Shown one piece after another: positions 1 to 5,676 of a stretch of 7,094 nucleotides of DNA. A model generated the notes under the pieces. The model saw only the letters and a program-made list of their open reading frames with translations, was not told where the DNA came from and did not search any database. Each line of letters begins with the position of its first letter. The first letter of the stretch is position 1. The DNA comes from Rhodothermota bacterium (GTDB taxonomy: Bacteria; Hydrogenedentota; Hydrogenedentia; Hydrogenedentales; GCA-2746185), in assembly GCA_009885415.1 (NCBI GenBank), contig VFKU01000099.1, positions 1 through 7,094 on the forward strand, given 5' to 3'. Position numbers and translations under genes: made by a program.

Positions 1-845
1 CCGACACCGGCCTCTGCGGGGTCATTGGCCACCCGGTAGGGCATTCGCTCTCGCCGCACCTGCACAACGCCGCCTTCGAGGCTGCGGGCCTGAACTACGT
101 GTACCTCGCTTTTGACGTCACCGAGGTCGGCGCCTTCCTCGAAGGGATGCGCGCCACGCCGAGTTTTCGCGGCCTGAGCGTCACCATCCCGCACAAGCTC
201 GCCGTGATCCCGTACCTCGATTCGCTCGAACCGCTGGCGGCGAAGATCGGCAGCGTGAACACGATCACCAACGAGGACGGCAAACTTATCGGTAGCACGA
301 CCGACGGCCTGGGGGCGGTCCGGGCCTTCGACCAGAAGGGGATAGACCTCACCGGTCGCCGCGTCCTCTTCCTGGGCTCCGGCGGTGCTGTGCGCTCGGT
401 CGCCTTCACCCTCGCCGAGCGCTGCCTACCTTCCGTGATTACGATTCTCGGGCGGACCGAGGCGAAGGTCGCGCGGCTCGCGGACGATTTGCAGGCTGTG
501 ACCCGCACGCGCGTGAAGTCCGGCAGCCTCTCCGAGGACCTCGTGAAGGCGATGTCCGAGCACGAGATCATCATCCAGGGCACGCCCGTGGGTATGGGCG
601 AGGAACAGGGCGGGTCGAGCTGCGTTCCTCGCGAAACGCTCAGTTCCGAACACGTCGTCTTCGATATGGTCTATCGCCCGCACCGCACCCGCCTGATTGT
701 CGACGCGGAGTCTAAAGGCGCTGGCGTCATCTACGGCATAGAGATGCTGATCCAGCAGGCCGCGCTGCAATTCGAGCGCTGGATGGGCACAGCTGCACCA
801 ATTACCGCCATGCGCGCGGCGGCGCGTGAAAAGCTCGGAGATTGA
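1..845 (+). CDS. aroE: Shikimate dehydrogenase (NADP+), 5'-truncated by window edge
   Basis: This enzyme reduces 3-dehydroshikimate to shikimate with NADPH in the cytoplasm, a step of the chorismate and aromatic amino acid pathway. The reading frame is open from base 3 with no start codon in the window; 280 codons are visible before TGA at 843-845. Counting window codons from base 3, the substrate-binding SLSPHLHN stretch has its serines at 15 and 17, the catalytic Lys of TIPHK is at 65, the Asn of GSVNT at 86 and the Asp of STTDG at 101. These are nearly the E. coli AroE positions, so only a few N-terminal residues should be missing. The NADP loop GSGGAVR lies at 125-131, followed by a GRT where most relatives have NRT. 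TPVGM, the FDMVYRP segment and the C-terminal GIEMLIQQA helix complete the family pattern. A 145-nt gap separates it from the next gene. Identity is secure, but the true start cannot be seen. Confidence 0.96.
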   Translation, partial: DTGLCGVIGHPVGHSLSPHLHNAAFEAAGLNYVYLAFDVTEVGAFLEGMRATPSFRGLSVTIPHKLAVIPYLDSLEPLAAKIGSVNTITNEDGKLIGSTTDGLGAVRAFDQKGIDLTGRRVLFLGSGGAVRSVAFTLAERCLPSVITILGRTEAKVARLADDLQAVTRTRVKSGSLSEDLVKAMSEHEIIIQGTPVGMGEEQGGSSCVPRETLSSEHVVFDMVYRPHRTRLIVDAESKGAGVIYGIEMLIQQAALQFERWMGTAAPITAMRAAAREKLGD

Positions 846-884
846 GCACGGCAAGATTCCGTGCCGCGCGACCACGACGTTTTT
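846..884 (+). terminator. Possible weak terminator after aroE
   Basis: Immediately after the aroE stop, GCACGG (846-851) and CCGTGC (859-864) form a 6-bp stem around a 7-nt loop. A run of five T occurs only at 880-884, about 15 nt past the stem, so this is not a canonical intrinsic terminator. It may slow or partly stop transcription from aroE, or be chance in G+C-rich DNA. Confidence 0.25.
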
Positions 885-925
885 CATCCTGCCGCTTGTA
901 TGGCGCGTGATAAGTTGGTAAAGTC

Positions 926-956
926 TTGACAACGGTGCCGCGCGGTTAGGCCTATT
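926..956 (+). promoter_or_regulatory. Candidate promoter for the EIIA-to-glycosyltransferase gene run
   Basis: A perfect consensus -35 hexamer TTGACA lies at 926-931, in the only sizeable gap of the left half of the window. The best -10-like hexamer, CCTATT at 951-956, matches TATAAT at only three positions and has a long 19-bp spacer. The -35 is therefore good and the -10 poor. Its position upstream of the start at 991 makes it the most likely promoter of the following four-gene run, but this is inferred. Confidence 0.3.
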
Positions 957-990
957 CGGTCGCGGCTTTTTGGCGAGTACACGCTCACTC

Positions 991-1821
991 ATGATTATCT
1001 CCAAGTTCATCGGCAAGGCCTGTATCGTCCCAGAATTGGAAGCGAGGACGAAAGCGGCGGCGGTCCGCGAGCTGACGCATCTTCTCTTCGACAAGAAGAA
1101 GATTCCAGACATCGAAGTCGCGCTGGATCAAATCGTCGCGCGCGAAGCGACCGAGAGCACGGGCATCGGCCACGGCATCGCCGTACCGCACGCGCGCATT
1201 CCCGGAATGAAGGCGCTGGCCTGTGCGGTGGGCCGAGTGTCAACGGGCATTGACTTCATGTCGGTGGATCGCGCGCCGGTCCACCTCGTGTTTCTCATCT
1301 GTTATCCGCCCTCGCACCAGACCACCTACCTGAACTTCGTTGCCACCGTCGCGCGTCTCCTCAGCGACAAGGTCCACTTCAAGGCGATCCTCGGCGCGGC
1401 GGATGCGGACTCGATGTTCGCCGTCATCGAGGAAGTGGCGGAGACCTTCGACAATCACCAGGAAAAAAAGATCAGCGGCGTGAAGCTGGATCCGAACCTG
1501 AAAGAAGTGAAAGACGGTCACGCGGACATGCTCCTGCTGGCGCGTCTGCAATTGCACATGGAAATGCTTGCGGCGGCGAAATCGGGAAAGAAACGCATCG
1601 AAGAACGCATCGAAAGCATCCGCGCGCTCGTCGATCCGCGCGTGTTGCGCCACTACGACAAGCTGCAAAAGGGCCGCGCGCCCGCGCTGGTCGCCGTCGA
1701 GGGCGACACCTGTCAGGGCTGCTTCATCCGCCTGCCCTCGAAGTTCGTGCAGGAAGTCCGGCGTGACACCGCGCACATTCACACCTGCATCAATTGTAGC
1801 CGCTATATCTACGTGGTCTGA
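991..1821 (+). CDS. PtsN-like PTS EIIA domain fused to a C4 zinc ribbon
   Basis: This 276-aa protein has two parts. Residues 1-150 or so are a type-2 PTS EIIA domain of the nitrogen-PTS/fructose class; the phosphoacceptor is His67 in the STGIGHGIAVPHAR motif. A stand-alone PtsN is about 150-160 residues, so the extra 120 are an added module: a charged helical stretch (about 170-225), the sequence LRHYDKLQKGRAPALVAVEG, then a CxxC...CxxC ribbon with Cys241, 244, 266 and 269 ending in RYIYVV. That tail has the pattern of the zf-RING_7 (PF02591) zinc ribbon, normally found behind a coiled coil and not an EIIA. No membrane segment is seen, so it should be cytosolic and regulatory rather than a sugar transporter. 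An in-frame TTG at 970 could add 7 residues. ATG 991 is preferred because MIISKFIG starts where PtsN proteins start; neither has a strong ribosome site. The next gene begins 17 nt downstream. The specific role is unknown. Confidence 0.9.
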   Translation: MIISKFIGKACIVPELEARTKAAAVRELTHLLFDKKKIPDIEVALDQIVAREATESTGIGHGIAVPHARIPGMKALACAVGRVSTGIDFMSVDRAPVHLVFLICYPPSHQTTYLNFVATVARLLSDKVHFKAILGAADADSMFAVIEEVAETFDNHQEKKISGVKLDPNLKEVKDGHADMLLLARLQLHMEMLAAAKSGKKRIEERIESIRALVDPRVLRHYDKLQKGRAPALVAVEGDTCQGCFIRLPSKFVQEVRRDTAHIHTCINCSRYIYVV

Positions 1822-1825
1822 CGCC

Positions 1826-1841
1826 GGAGGGCGAAGACATG
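1826..1841 (+). promoter_or_regulatory. Shine-Dalgarno fixing the cNMP-domain gene start
   Basis: GGAGG at 1826-1830 lies 8 nt before ATG 1839 and only a few bases after the previous stop codon. It favours ATG 1839 over the in-frame ATG at 1851 and supports translational linkage with the EIIA-zinc ribbon gene. Confidence 0.75.
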
Positions 1842-2288
1842 GGCGCTGGAATGAATCCGCAACTCGCGCGCGCCGTCCGTAACATCGACATCTTCAAGGG
1901 CTTCAGTCCGGAAGATATCAGTAAGATTTTTAGCCATTGCCAGACGATGATGGTCCAGAAAGACCAGATGGTCTTTCAAAAAGGCACCGTCGGCAACCAG
2001 ATGTTCGTCGTGCTCGGCGGCTCCTTCAGTCTGCACGACGGCTCACGCCAACTCGCCACCTTCCATGCCGGGGACACTTTCGGCGAGATGTCGCTGCTGT
2101 TGCACGAACCCCGCGTGGGCACGGTGAAGGCGCTCGAACTGAGCCAGGTCTGCGTCATGGATCAAAATCTCTTCGAAAAGCTCCTCACCAAGCGCGTGGC
2201 GGTCCAGATGCTGCTCAACATCACGCGCGTGCTCGCCAAGCGCCTTCACAATGCGAACAACACCATTCGCGAGTTGGAGGGGCGCTGA
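1839..2288 (+). CDS. Stand-alone cyclic-nucleotide-binding-fold (CRP effector) protein
   Basis: This 149-aa protein is essentially one CAP_ED/cNMP-binding domain. The N-terminal helix with IDIFKGFSPEDISKI (16-30) leads into the beta-roll. The phosphate-binding-cassette region GDTFGEMSLLLHEPRVGTVKA spans 78-98, with Gly82-Glu83 and Arg92 in the usual places. It ends in the long helix at about 115-145 (LLNITRVLAKRLHNANNTI) that follows the roll in CRP-like proteins. The chain stops there: there is no helix-turn-helix and no kinase, cyclase or channel domain, so it cannot act as a CRP-type regulator alone. The residue after Arg92 is Val, where cAMP binders normally carry Ser or Thr, so the ligand is uncertain. 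It may bind another nucleotide, or none, and act by protein contact. It sits 17 nt behind the EIIA-zinc ribbon gene with a strong ribosome site, suggesting co-expression and perhaps joint signalling. Fold assignment is firm; function is open. Confidence 0.88.
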   Translation: MGAGMNPQLARAVRNIDIFKGFSPEDISKIFSHCQTMMVQKDQMVFQKGTVGNQMFVVLGGSFSLHDGSRQLATFHAGDTFGEMSLLLHEPRVGTVKALELSQVCVMDQNLFEKLLTKRVAVQMLLNITRVLAKRLHNANNTIRELEGR

Positions 2289-2336
2289 GCCGCCGCCGCT
2301 AGCCAGCGGTCGCGCGGGCCGGCCTGCCGACGCTGC

Positions 2337-3722
2337 ATGAATCCCCGCCGCGCACAACGTGTTCTGATCATCGGGCTCGACTGCGCCGCTCCGCGTTTCG
2401 TCTTCGACCTCGAAAGCCTCCCGCTTCCGAATCTGCATCGTCTGATGGCGCAGGGCGTCTGGGGCGAACTGCAAAGCTGCAATCCGCCGATCACGATCCC
2501 CGCGTGGTCGTGCATGACCTCGGGGCTCGACGCAGGCACGCTCGGCGTCTACGGCTTCCGCAATCGCCGCGATCATTCTTATGGCCCCCTGGCACTCACC
2601 AGCTCGCAGGATATTCGCGAGAAGCGCCTCTGGGATTTCACGAGCGAGGCCGGGCTCGACGCGATCGTGCTCGGCGTCCCGCAGACCTACCCGCCCCGGC
2701 CGCTGCGCGGCTGTCTCATCACCGACCTCCTTACCCCTAGCACGTCTGTTGCCTACACGCACCCCGAAGCGCTCGCCGGGGAGCTGCGCCAGGCGGTGGG
2801 GGAGTACATCATCGACGTACCGGACTTCCGCGCGGACGCGCGCGAGGGCCTGGCGGAGCGCATCCACGTGCTGATGCACAACCGCTTCGATTACGCCGAG
2901 TACCTTATCGGCGCGAAGCCCTGGGATCTCTGCATGATGGTCGAGATCGGTCTCGACCGGATGCACCACGCCTTCTGGCAGGACGCTGACCCCGCGCACC
3001 CGGCCTACCGCGCGGGCAATCCCTATGAGCGGGTGATCCCCGATTATTACCGCGCGCTCGATGCGCGTATCGGTCGCCTCGTGGATCAGGCGGGATCCGA
3101 CACCGCCGTGCTCGTAGTCTCTGATCATGGCGCGCAAGCCTTGCACGGCGGCTTCGCCATCAACCAGTGGCTGATCGACCGTGGTTACCTTGTACTAAAG
3201 ACCGCGCCTGTTGCACCGGCGCCGCTCACGCCGGAGATAGTCGATTGGCCCCGCACGCGCGCCTGGGGCGAGGGCGGATACTACGCGCGGATCTGCCTGA
3301 ACGTCGCCGGGCGGGAGCCCTTGGGCGTCGTTCCGCGCGAGCAATACGAGGCGCTGCGCGATGAGTTGATCGGCGAGTTGGAGGGCGTCGCGGGGCCGGA
3401 CGGCGTGGCGTTGGGCAACCGCGTGTTGAAACCCGAGCGTATTTATGACACGGTAAACGGCATCGCGCCGGATTTGCTCGCCTATTTTGGCGGGCTGCGG
3501 TGGCGGTCGGTGGGCAAGGTGGGCGGGGGCCTATTTTGGCAAGGCAACGATGCGGGGCCCGATGGGGCGAATCATGATTTTCCGGGGGTCTTTATTCTTC
3601 GCGGCGGCGGACGGCGTCCGCGGCGGGCAGAGGGGCTCAGTCTTTTTGATGTTGCGCCGACGGTGTTCGACCTTCTCGGCTTGCCGATCCCGGCACGGCT
3701 TCGCGGCCATGTCATTTCCTAA
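2337..3722 (+). CDS. Alkaline-phosphatase-superfamily phosphodiesterase/nucleotide pyrophosphatase-like protein
   Basis: This 461-aa protein belongs to the two-metal alkaline phosphatase superfamily, close to the type I phosphodiesterase/nucleotide pyrophosphatase group (PF01663). Visible active-site elements in order are Asp15 in IIGLDC (metal), Thr53 in PPITIPAW (expected nucleophile), Asp207 and His211 in DRMHHAFW, Asp263-His264 in VVSDHG, His270 in LHGGFAINQWL, and His413 in GANHDFPGVFIL (metal). The C-terminus DVAPTVFDLLGLPIP is typical of the family. No signal peptide or membrane helix is seen, so a cytoplasmic location is likely. The substrate cannot be read from sequence; relatives cleave nucleotide or phospho-glycan/lipid diesters or transfer phospho groups. 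The start is ATG 2337, 48 nt after the previous stop, with no clear Shine-Dalgarno. A glycosyltransferase follows 42 nt later, which suggests a surface-glycan or exopolysaccharide role (inference). Family confidence is high; biochemical role is low. Confidence 0.88.
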   Translation: MNPRRAQRVLIIGLDCAAPRFVFDLESLPLPNLHRLMAQGVWGELQSCNPPITIPAWSCMTSGLDAGTLGVYGFRNRRDHSYGPLALTSSQDIREKRLWDFTSEAGLDAIVLGVPQTYPPRPLRGCLITDLLTPSTSVAYTHPEALAGELRQAVGEYIIDVPDFRADAREGLAERIHVLMHNRFDYAEYLIGAKPWDLCMMVEIGLDRMHHAFWQDADPAHPAYRAGNPYERVIPDYYRALDARIGRLVDQAGSDTAVLVVSDHGAQALHGGFAINQWLIDRGYLVLKTAPVAPAPLTPEIVDWPRTRAWGEGGYYARICLNVAGREPLGVVPREQYEALRDELIGELEGVAGPDGVALGNRVLKPERIYDTVNGIAPDLLAYFGGLRWRSVGKVGGGLFWQGNDAGPDGANHDFPGVFILRGGGRRPRRAEGLSLFDVAPTVFDLLGLPIPARLRGHVIS

Positions 3723-3764
3723 TAGGTGCCTCCACTTGTTGCCGTCGGATCGCGTGGGGCGTGC

Positions 3765-4778
3765 ATGAAAGTCGCGATCAACACCATTGGCGTGCGCGGG
3801 GGTGAGGCGCACTTTTTGCGCAAGTCGCTTGAGGCGCTCGCCGCGCTCCAGCCGGGACCGGAACTCCTACTCCTCGTCGAAGGCGAGCGCCCCTCGACTT
3901 ACGGCAAGTTCGAGACCATCGCGATCGCCGGTGCCGCCCAGGCGCCGACTGCCGCGAAGAACGCCGGCGCGGACCTGCTCTTCTCCGCGATCGAGGGACT
4001 CGCGCCGGATTCCGGATTTCCACTCGCCCTCTTCGTCATGCAACTCTATGACTTTCGCAAGCTGTCTCACTCGAAGGCGCTCTTCGGCGGGTCGCCGCTG
4101 CGCGCGGCGAAGAACATCGCGACGCAGGCGCGCGCCGTGGTCGTCCCGTCCGAGTTCATGCGGCGCGAGGTGCTCGAGGTCCTCGGCGTGACGCTCGAGA
4201 AAACTGTGCTCGCGCCGCTGGGGGTCGACGAGGCCTTCGCGCAGCCGCACGCGAGCATTGTCGAGAAGCCTTACTTCCTCTACGTCGGCCGCATCAGCGA
4301 GCGCAAGAACATGCCCGTGCTGCTCGAGGCCTTTCGCCGCCTGCAAGACGAACTCCCGCACTCGCTGCTCATCGTCGGGGAGCCCGGCGACGACGAGCCG
4401 GCGTCCTGGGGCCCGCGCATCGTGCGCATCGACCGAGTCGGCACCGCTCAGCTCGCGGGCCTCTATCAACACGCCGACGTGGTCCTGAGCGCCTCGACCT
4501 ACGAGGGCTCCGGAGTCCTCGCGCTCGAAGCCCTCAAAGCCGGCGCGCGCGTCGCCGTCGGGCGCATCGGCGGCATCCCCGAAGTCGCCGGCGACGCGCC
4601 GATGTACATCGTGCCCGACAACGTCGATTCCGTCACCGGTATGATGCGCCGTTGCGCCACGGAGAACATCGGCGACCGCGAACGCCGCGCCAAGCTCGGC
4701 CGCCAAATGAGCACCGGCTGGGCCTGGGAAAAGACCGCCCGGCAACTGATGACTGCCTTCCGCAAAACGGCCGGATAA
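3765..4778 (+). CDS. GT-B glycosyltransferase, family 4 type
   Basis: This 337-aa protein should transfer a sugar from a nucleotide-sugar donor to an acceptor, probably at the cytoplasmic face of the membrane. The N-terminal half begins MKVAINTIGVRGGEAHFL with the glycine-rich start usual for GT-B enzymes. The C-terminal half carries the donor-binding signature: YFLYVGRISERKN (170-182, with Arg176 and Lys181) and the E-x7-E motif EGSGVLALE (Glu247 and Glu255), followed by GARVAVGRIGGIPEVAGD. Length fits a short GT4 enzyme. Start ATG 3765 is preferred, with GGGG at 3756-3759 five bases upstream. An in-frame GTG at 3726 would add 13 residues unlike a GT N-terminus. It is the last gene of the left-hand run, directly behind the phosphatase-superfamily gene, and a long intergenic region follows. 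Donor sugar and acceptor are unknown. Confidence 0.9.
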   Translation: MKVAINTIGVRGGEAHFLRKSLEALAALQPGPELLLLVEGERPSTYGKFETIAIAGAAQAPTAAKNAGADLLFSAIEGLAPDSGFPLALFVMQLYDFRKLSHSKALFGGSPLRAAKNIATQARAVVVPSEFMRREVLEVLGVTLEKTVLAPLGVDEAFAQPHASIVEKPYFLYVGRISERKNMPVLLEAFRRLQDELPHSLLIVGEPGDDEPASWGPRIVRIDRVGTAQLAGLYQHADVVLSASTYEGSGVLALEALKAGARVAVGRIGGIPEVAGDAPMYIVPDNVDSVTGMMRRCATENIGDRERRAKLGRQMSTGWAWEKTARQLMTAFRKTAG

Positions 4779-4870
4779 ATCGAGTCAGAATCAGCAACGG
4801 GCCATCACGACGGAAATGCCGATCCGCCCTTCAATTTCACACCCTGAACCCCGCATGCCGGCATCCGAAA
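4779..4870. other. Intergenic stretch with a 10-bp palindrome
   Basis: No coding frame is convincing between the glycosyltransferase stop and the repeat array. The perfect palindrome ATGCCGGCAT lies at 4855-4864, just upstream of the 11-bp repeats. It has no loop and could be an operator or chance. No intrinsic terminator with a U-tract is visible for the glycosyltransferase gene. Confidence 0.4.
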
Positions 4871-4920
4871 CTAACCCACTATTTACGAAAATTTCACCTT
4901 GTTTTTACCCAGGAATTACG
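4871..4920 (+). promoter_or_regulatory. Five tandem 11-bp repeats, Pho-box-like response-regulator site
   Basis: Hexamers recur with an exact 11-bp period: CTAACC (4871), TTTACG (4882), TTCACC (4893), TTTACC (4904) and ATTACG (4915), each separated by 5 unrelated, mostly A/T-rich bases. One copy per helical turn is the layout used by PhoB/PhoP/OmpR-type response regulators. TTCACC and TTTACC resemble the Pho-box cores known in Streptomyces and cyanobacteria. A -10-like TTTAAT (4930-4935, five of six matches) begins 9 nt after the array, the spacing expected where such a regulator replaces a -35. The likely target is the structured leader and lipoprotein gene downstream. The regulator itself is not in the window. 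Confidence 0.65.
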
Positions 4921-4929
4921 CAGCCGATG

Positions 4930-4935
4930 TTTAAT
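4930..4935 (+). promoter_or_regulatory. Candidate -10 element downstream of the repeat array
   Basis: TTTAAT differs from TATAAT at one position and sits 9 nt after the last 11-bp repeat. It would place the transcript start near 4941-4944, directly in front of the first hairpin of the leader. There is no separate consensus -35, consistent with activator dependence. Confidence 0.45.
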
Positions 4936-4941
4936 GAGTGC

Positions 4942-5134
4942 GTAAGGTGTTTCTGCAACACCCTTTCCGTATGCCCCTGCGCGACCCGCATCGCGCAGGG
5001 GCGAAATTAATCTTTGTCGTGCTCGGCCGACTTGTGGGAGCGCGAGAGTCGGCCGCAGCGGAGTGTCGTTGAAATCGTTTTTGCATGTATGCGAAACGAG
5101 TAGCGTAGCCAATGAGCGTCAAAGGAGACCTCGC
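4942..5134 (+). ncRNA. Structured leader or small RNA with four consecutive hairpins
   Basis: Between the predicted start of transcription and the lipoprotein ATG four stem-loops follow one another. First, GGTGTT (4946-4951) pairs with AACACC (4957-4962). Second, an 11-bp perfect stem runs 4973-4983 against 4992-5002 with an 8-nt loop. Third, CGGCCGACT (5024-5032) pairs with AGTCGGCCG (5047-5055), extended by GCT/AGC through a single bulged C. Fourth, an imperfect stem joins 5076-5084 and 5091-5098. No open frame here looks coding. It could be a long regulated 5' leader, or an sRNA ending after the second hairpin, where AAATTAATCTTTG gives only a weak U-rich tail. It does not match a riboswitch class I recognise. 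Confidence 0.4.
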
Positions 5135-5137
5135 ATG
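5124..5137 (+). promoter_or_regulatory. Shine-Dalgarno of the Thr-rich lipoprotein gene
   Basis: GGAG at 5124-5127, within AAAGGAGA, lies 7 nt before ATG 5135. It selects this start over earlier in-frame non-ATG starts such as TTG 5063, which would place a non-signal sequence in front of the signal peptide. Confidence 0.75.
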
Positions 5138-5320
5138 TTGAAGTCCGCCAGCAAGTTCTTTGTAGCCGCCGTCCTATTAATTACCCCCGTCGTATTCTGC
5201 AGTTGCGACAAGGCGACGACGACGGAGAAGACCCGCGAAGTGACGACGACCACGGACCGGGATCGCGATGGCACGGTGGTCGAGAAGGAAGAAACCACCA
5301 CAACGACAAAAACCCCATAA
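5135..5320 (+). CDS. Small Thr-rich lipoprotein, 61 aa
   Basis: This short exported protein has no recognised family. Its first part is a signal peptide: Lys3 and Lys7, a hydrophobic core FFVAAVLLITPVVF (8-21), then CSCDK. Cys24, preceded by Ser, is the more likely lipidated residue, although Cys22 is also present and the lipobox is unusual (Phe at -3). The mature part, about 37 residues, is almost only Thr, Glu, Lys, Asp and Arg, with TTT, TTTT and TTTTT runs separated by charged segments. This suggests a disordered, surface-exposed or cation-binding tail rather than an enzyme. Asp follows Cys24, which in enterobacteria favours inner-membrane retention; whether that rule holds here is unknown. 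It has its own strong ribosome site, lies behind the 11-bp repeat array and structured leader, and ends in a terminator overlapping its stop codon, so it is probably monocistronic. Role unknown. Confidence 0.75.
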   Translation: MLKSASKFFVAAVLLITPVVFCSCDKATTTEKTREVTTTTDRDRDGTVVEKEETTTTTKTP

Positions 5321-5343
5321 CATCCACGGGTAACGGGTTTTTT
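5308..5343 (+). terminator. Intrinsic-type terminator overlapping the lipoprotein stop codon
   Basis: AAAAACCC at 5308-5315 can pair with GGGTTTTT at 5335-5342, and the T run continues to 5343. The loop is long (19 nt) and the G+C part of the stem is only 3 bp, so strength is moderate at best. The left arm lies inside the last codons of the 61-aa lipoprotein gene. An alternative pairing of CCC 5314-5316 with GGG 5328-5330 is possible. Confidence 0.5.
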
Positions 5344-5676
5344 GTCTCGGCTTCGTTCGCGAGACAGATCTGCTTCAGCTTTGGGCAACCTATGAACGCG
5401 ACTGGATGCAGGCAGCTTGAAAGCTGTATCCCGTTGTGCTTCGTGGACTGCTCCTCGCAAACGTCTTACATTCGATTCTTCGATTGGCCGAGATCGGCAA
5501 TCAAAAGAACGCCACCAACGCCGAGCGCCTGCCCGGCTGGGTGCCGCGCCCGAACGAGGAACGCGCCGCCGCGACCGCCGAGGGCCTCGTGAAGTTAGGA
5601 CTCCTCAGAGACAGTCCGAAATAAGTCGCCGAACTCAAAGCGTAGTCGGTTGCCCTGGCAGTCGGTCTTTTTTTGG
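5344..5676. other. Gene-poor stretch between the lipoprotein terminator and the convergent FGE-like gene
   Basis: No complete gene with a ribosome site is visible on either strand. It holds a small hairpin (CAGCT 5413-5417 with AGCTG 5422-5426), a second one at 5482-5502 with a GATT/AATC base, a GC3-rich open stretch described separately, and seven T at 5668-5674. The first half has mixed composition unlike the coding regions, suggesting degraded or non-coding DNA. Confidence 0.4.
5436..5624 (+). pseudogene. Possible 3' remnant of an unidentified gene
   Basis: A frame from GTG 5436 to TAA 5622-5624 could encode 62 aa, but no Shine-Dalgarno precedes it and an in-frame stop lies at 5418. From about 5510 the codons become strongly GC3-biased like the real genes nearby, reading roughly NATNAERLPGWVPRPNEERAAA and then AEGLVKLGLLRDSPK. 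The upstream half lacks that bias. This pattern fits the tail of a decayed gene better than an intact small gene. I do not recognise the family. An intact short protein with an atypical start cannot be excluded. Confidence 0.2.

Noticed and set aside
970..990. TTG start at 970 for the EIIA-zinc ribbon gene
   Set aside because: No better ribosome site than ATG 991, and the extra seven residues precede the point where PtsN-like proteins begin.
426..1112. Long minus-strand open frame across aroE and the next gene
   Set aside because: It is antisense to two strongly supported genes and its product has no family features; such frames are common in G+C-rich DNA.
2296..2309. CCGCT/AGCGG mini-hairpin between the cNMP gene and the phosphatase gene
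   Set aside because: Five-bp stem with no T run; expected by chance in G+C-rich DNA.
2043..3146. Long minus-strand open frame (367 aa) opposite the phosphatase-superfamily gene
   Set aside because: It runs opposite genes with clear catalytic motifs; Arg/His/Ala-rich composition is typical of antisense shadow frames.
3607..3621. GCGGAC/GTCCGC hairpin inside the phosphatase-superfamily gene
   Set aside because: Short stem within a coding region of high G+C and repetitive Gly/Arg codons; no sign of function.
3726..3764. GTG start at 3726 for the glycosyltransferase
   Set aside because: It would add 13 residues before the typical MKVAINTIG GT-B start; ATG 3765 has a G-rich site 5 nt upstream.
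3867..4745. Minus-strand frame of 292 aa opposite the glycosyltransferase
   Set aside because: The plus-strand frame has full GT4 motifs; the antisense product has no recognisable domain.
4855..4864. Palindrome ATGCCGGCAT as an operator
   Set aside because: A single 10-bp palindrome without a second copy or promoter overlap; not enough to claim a binding site.
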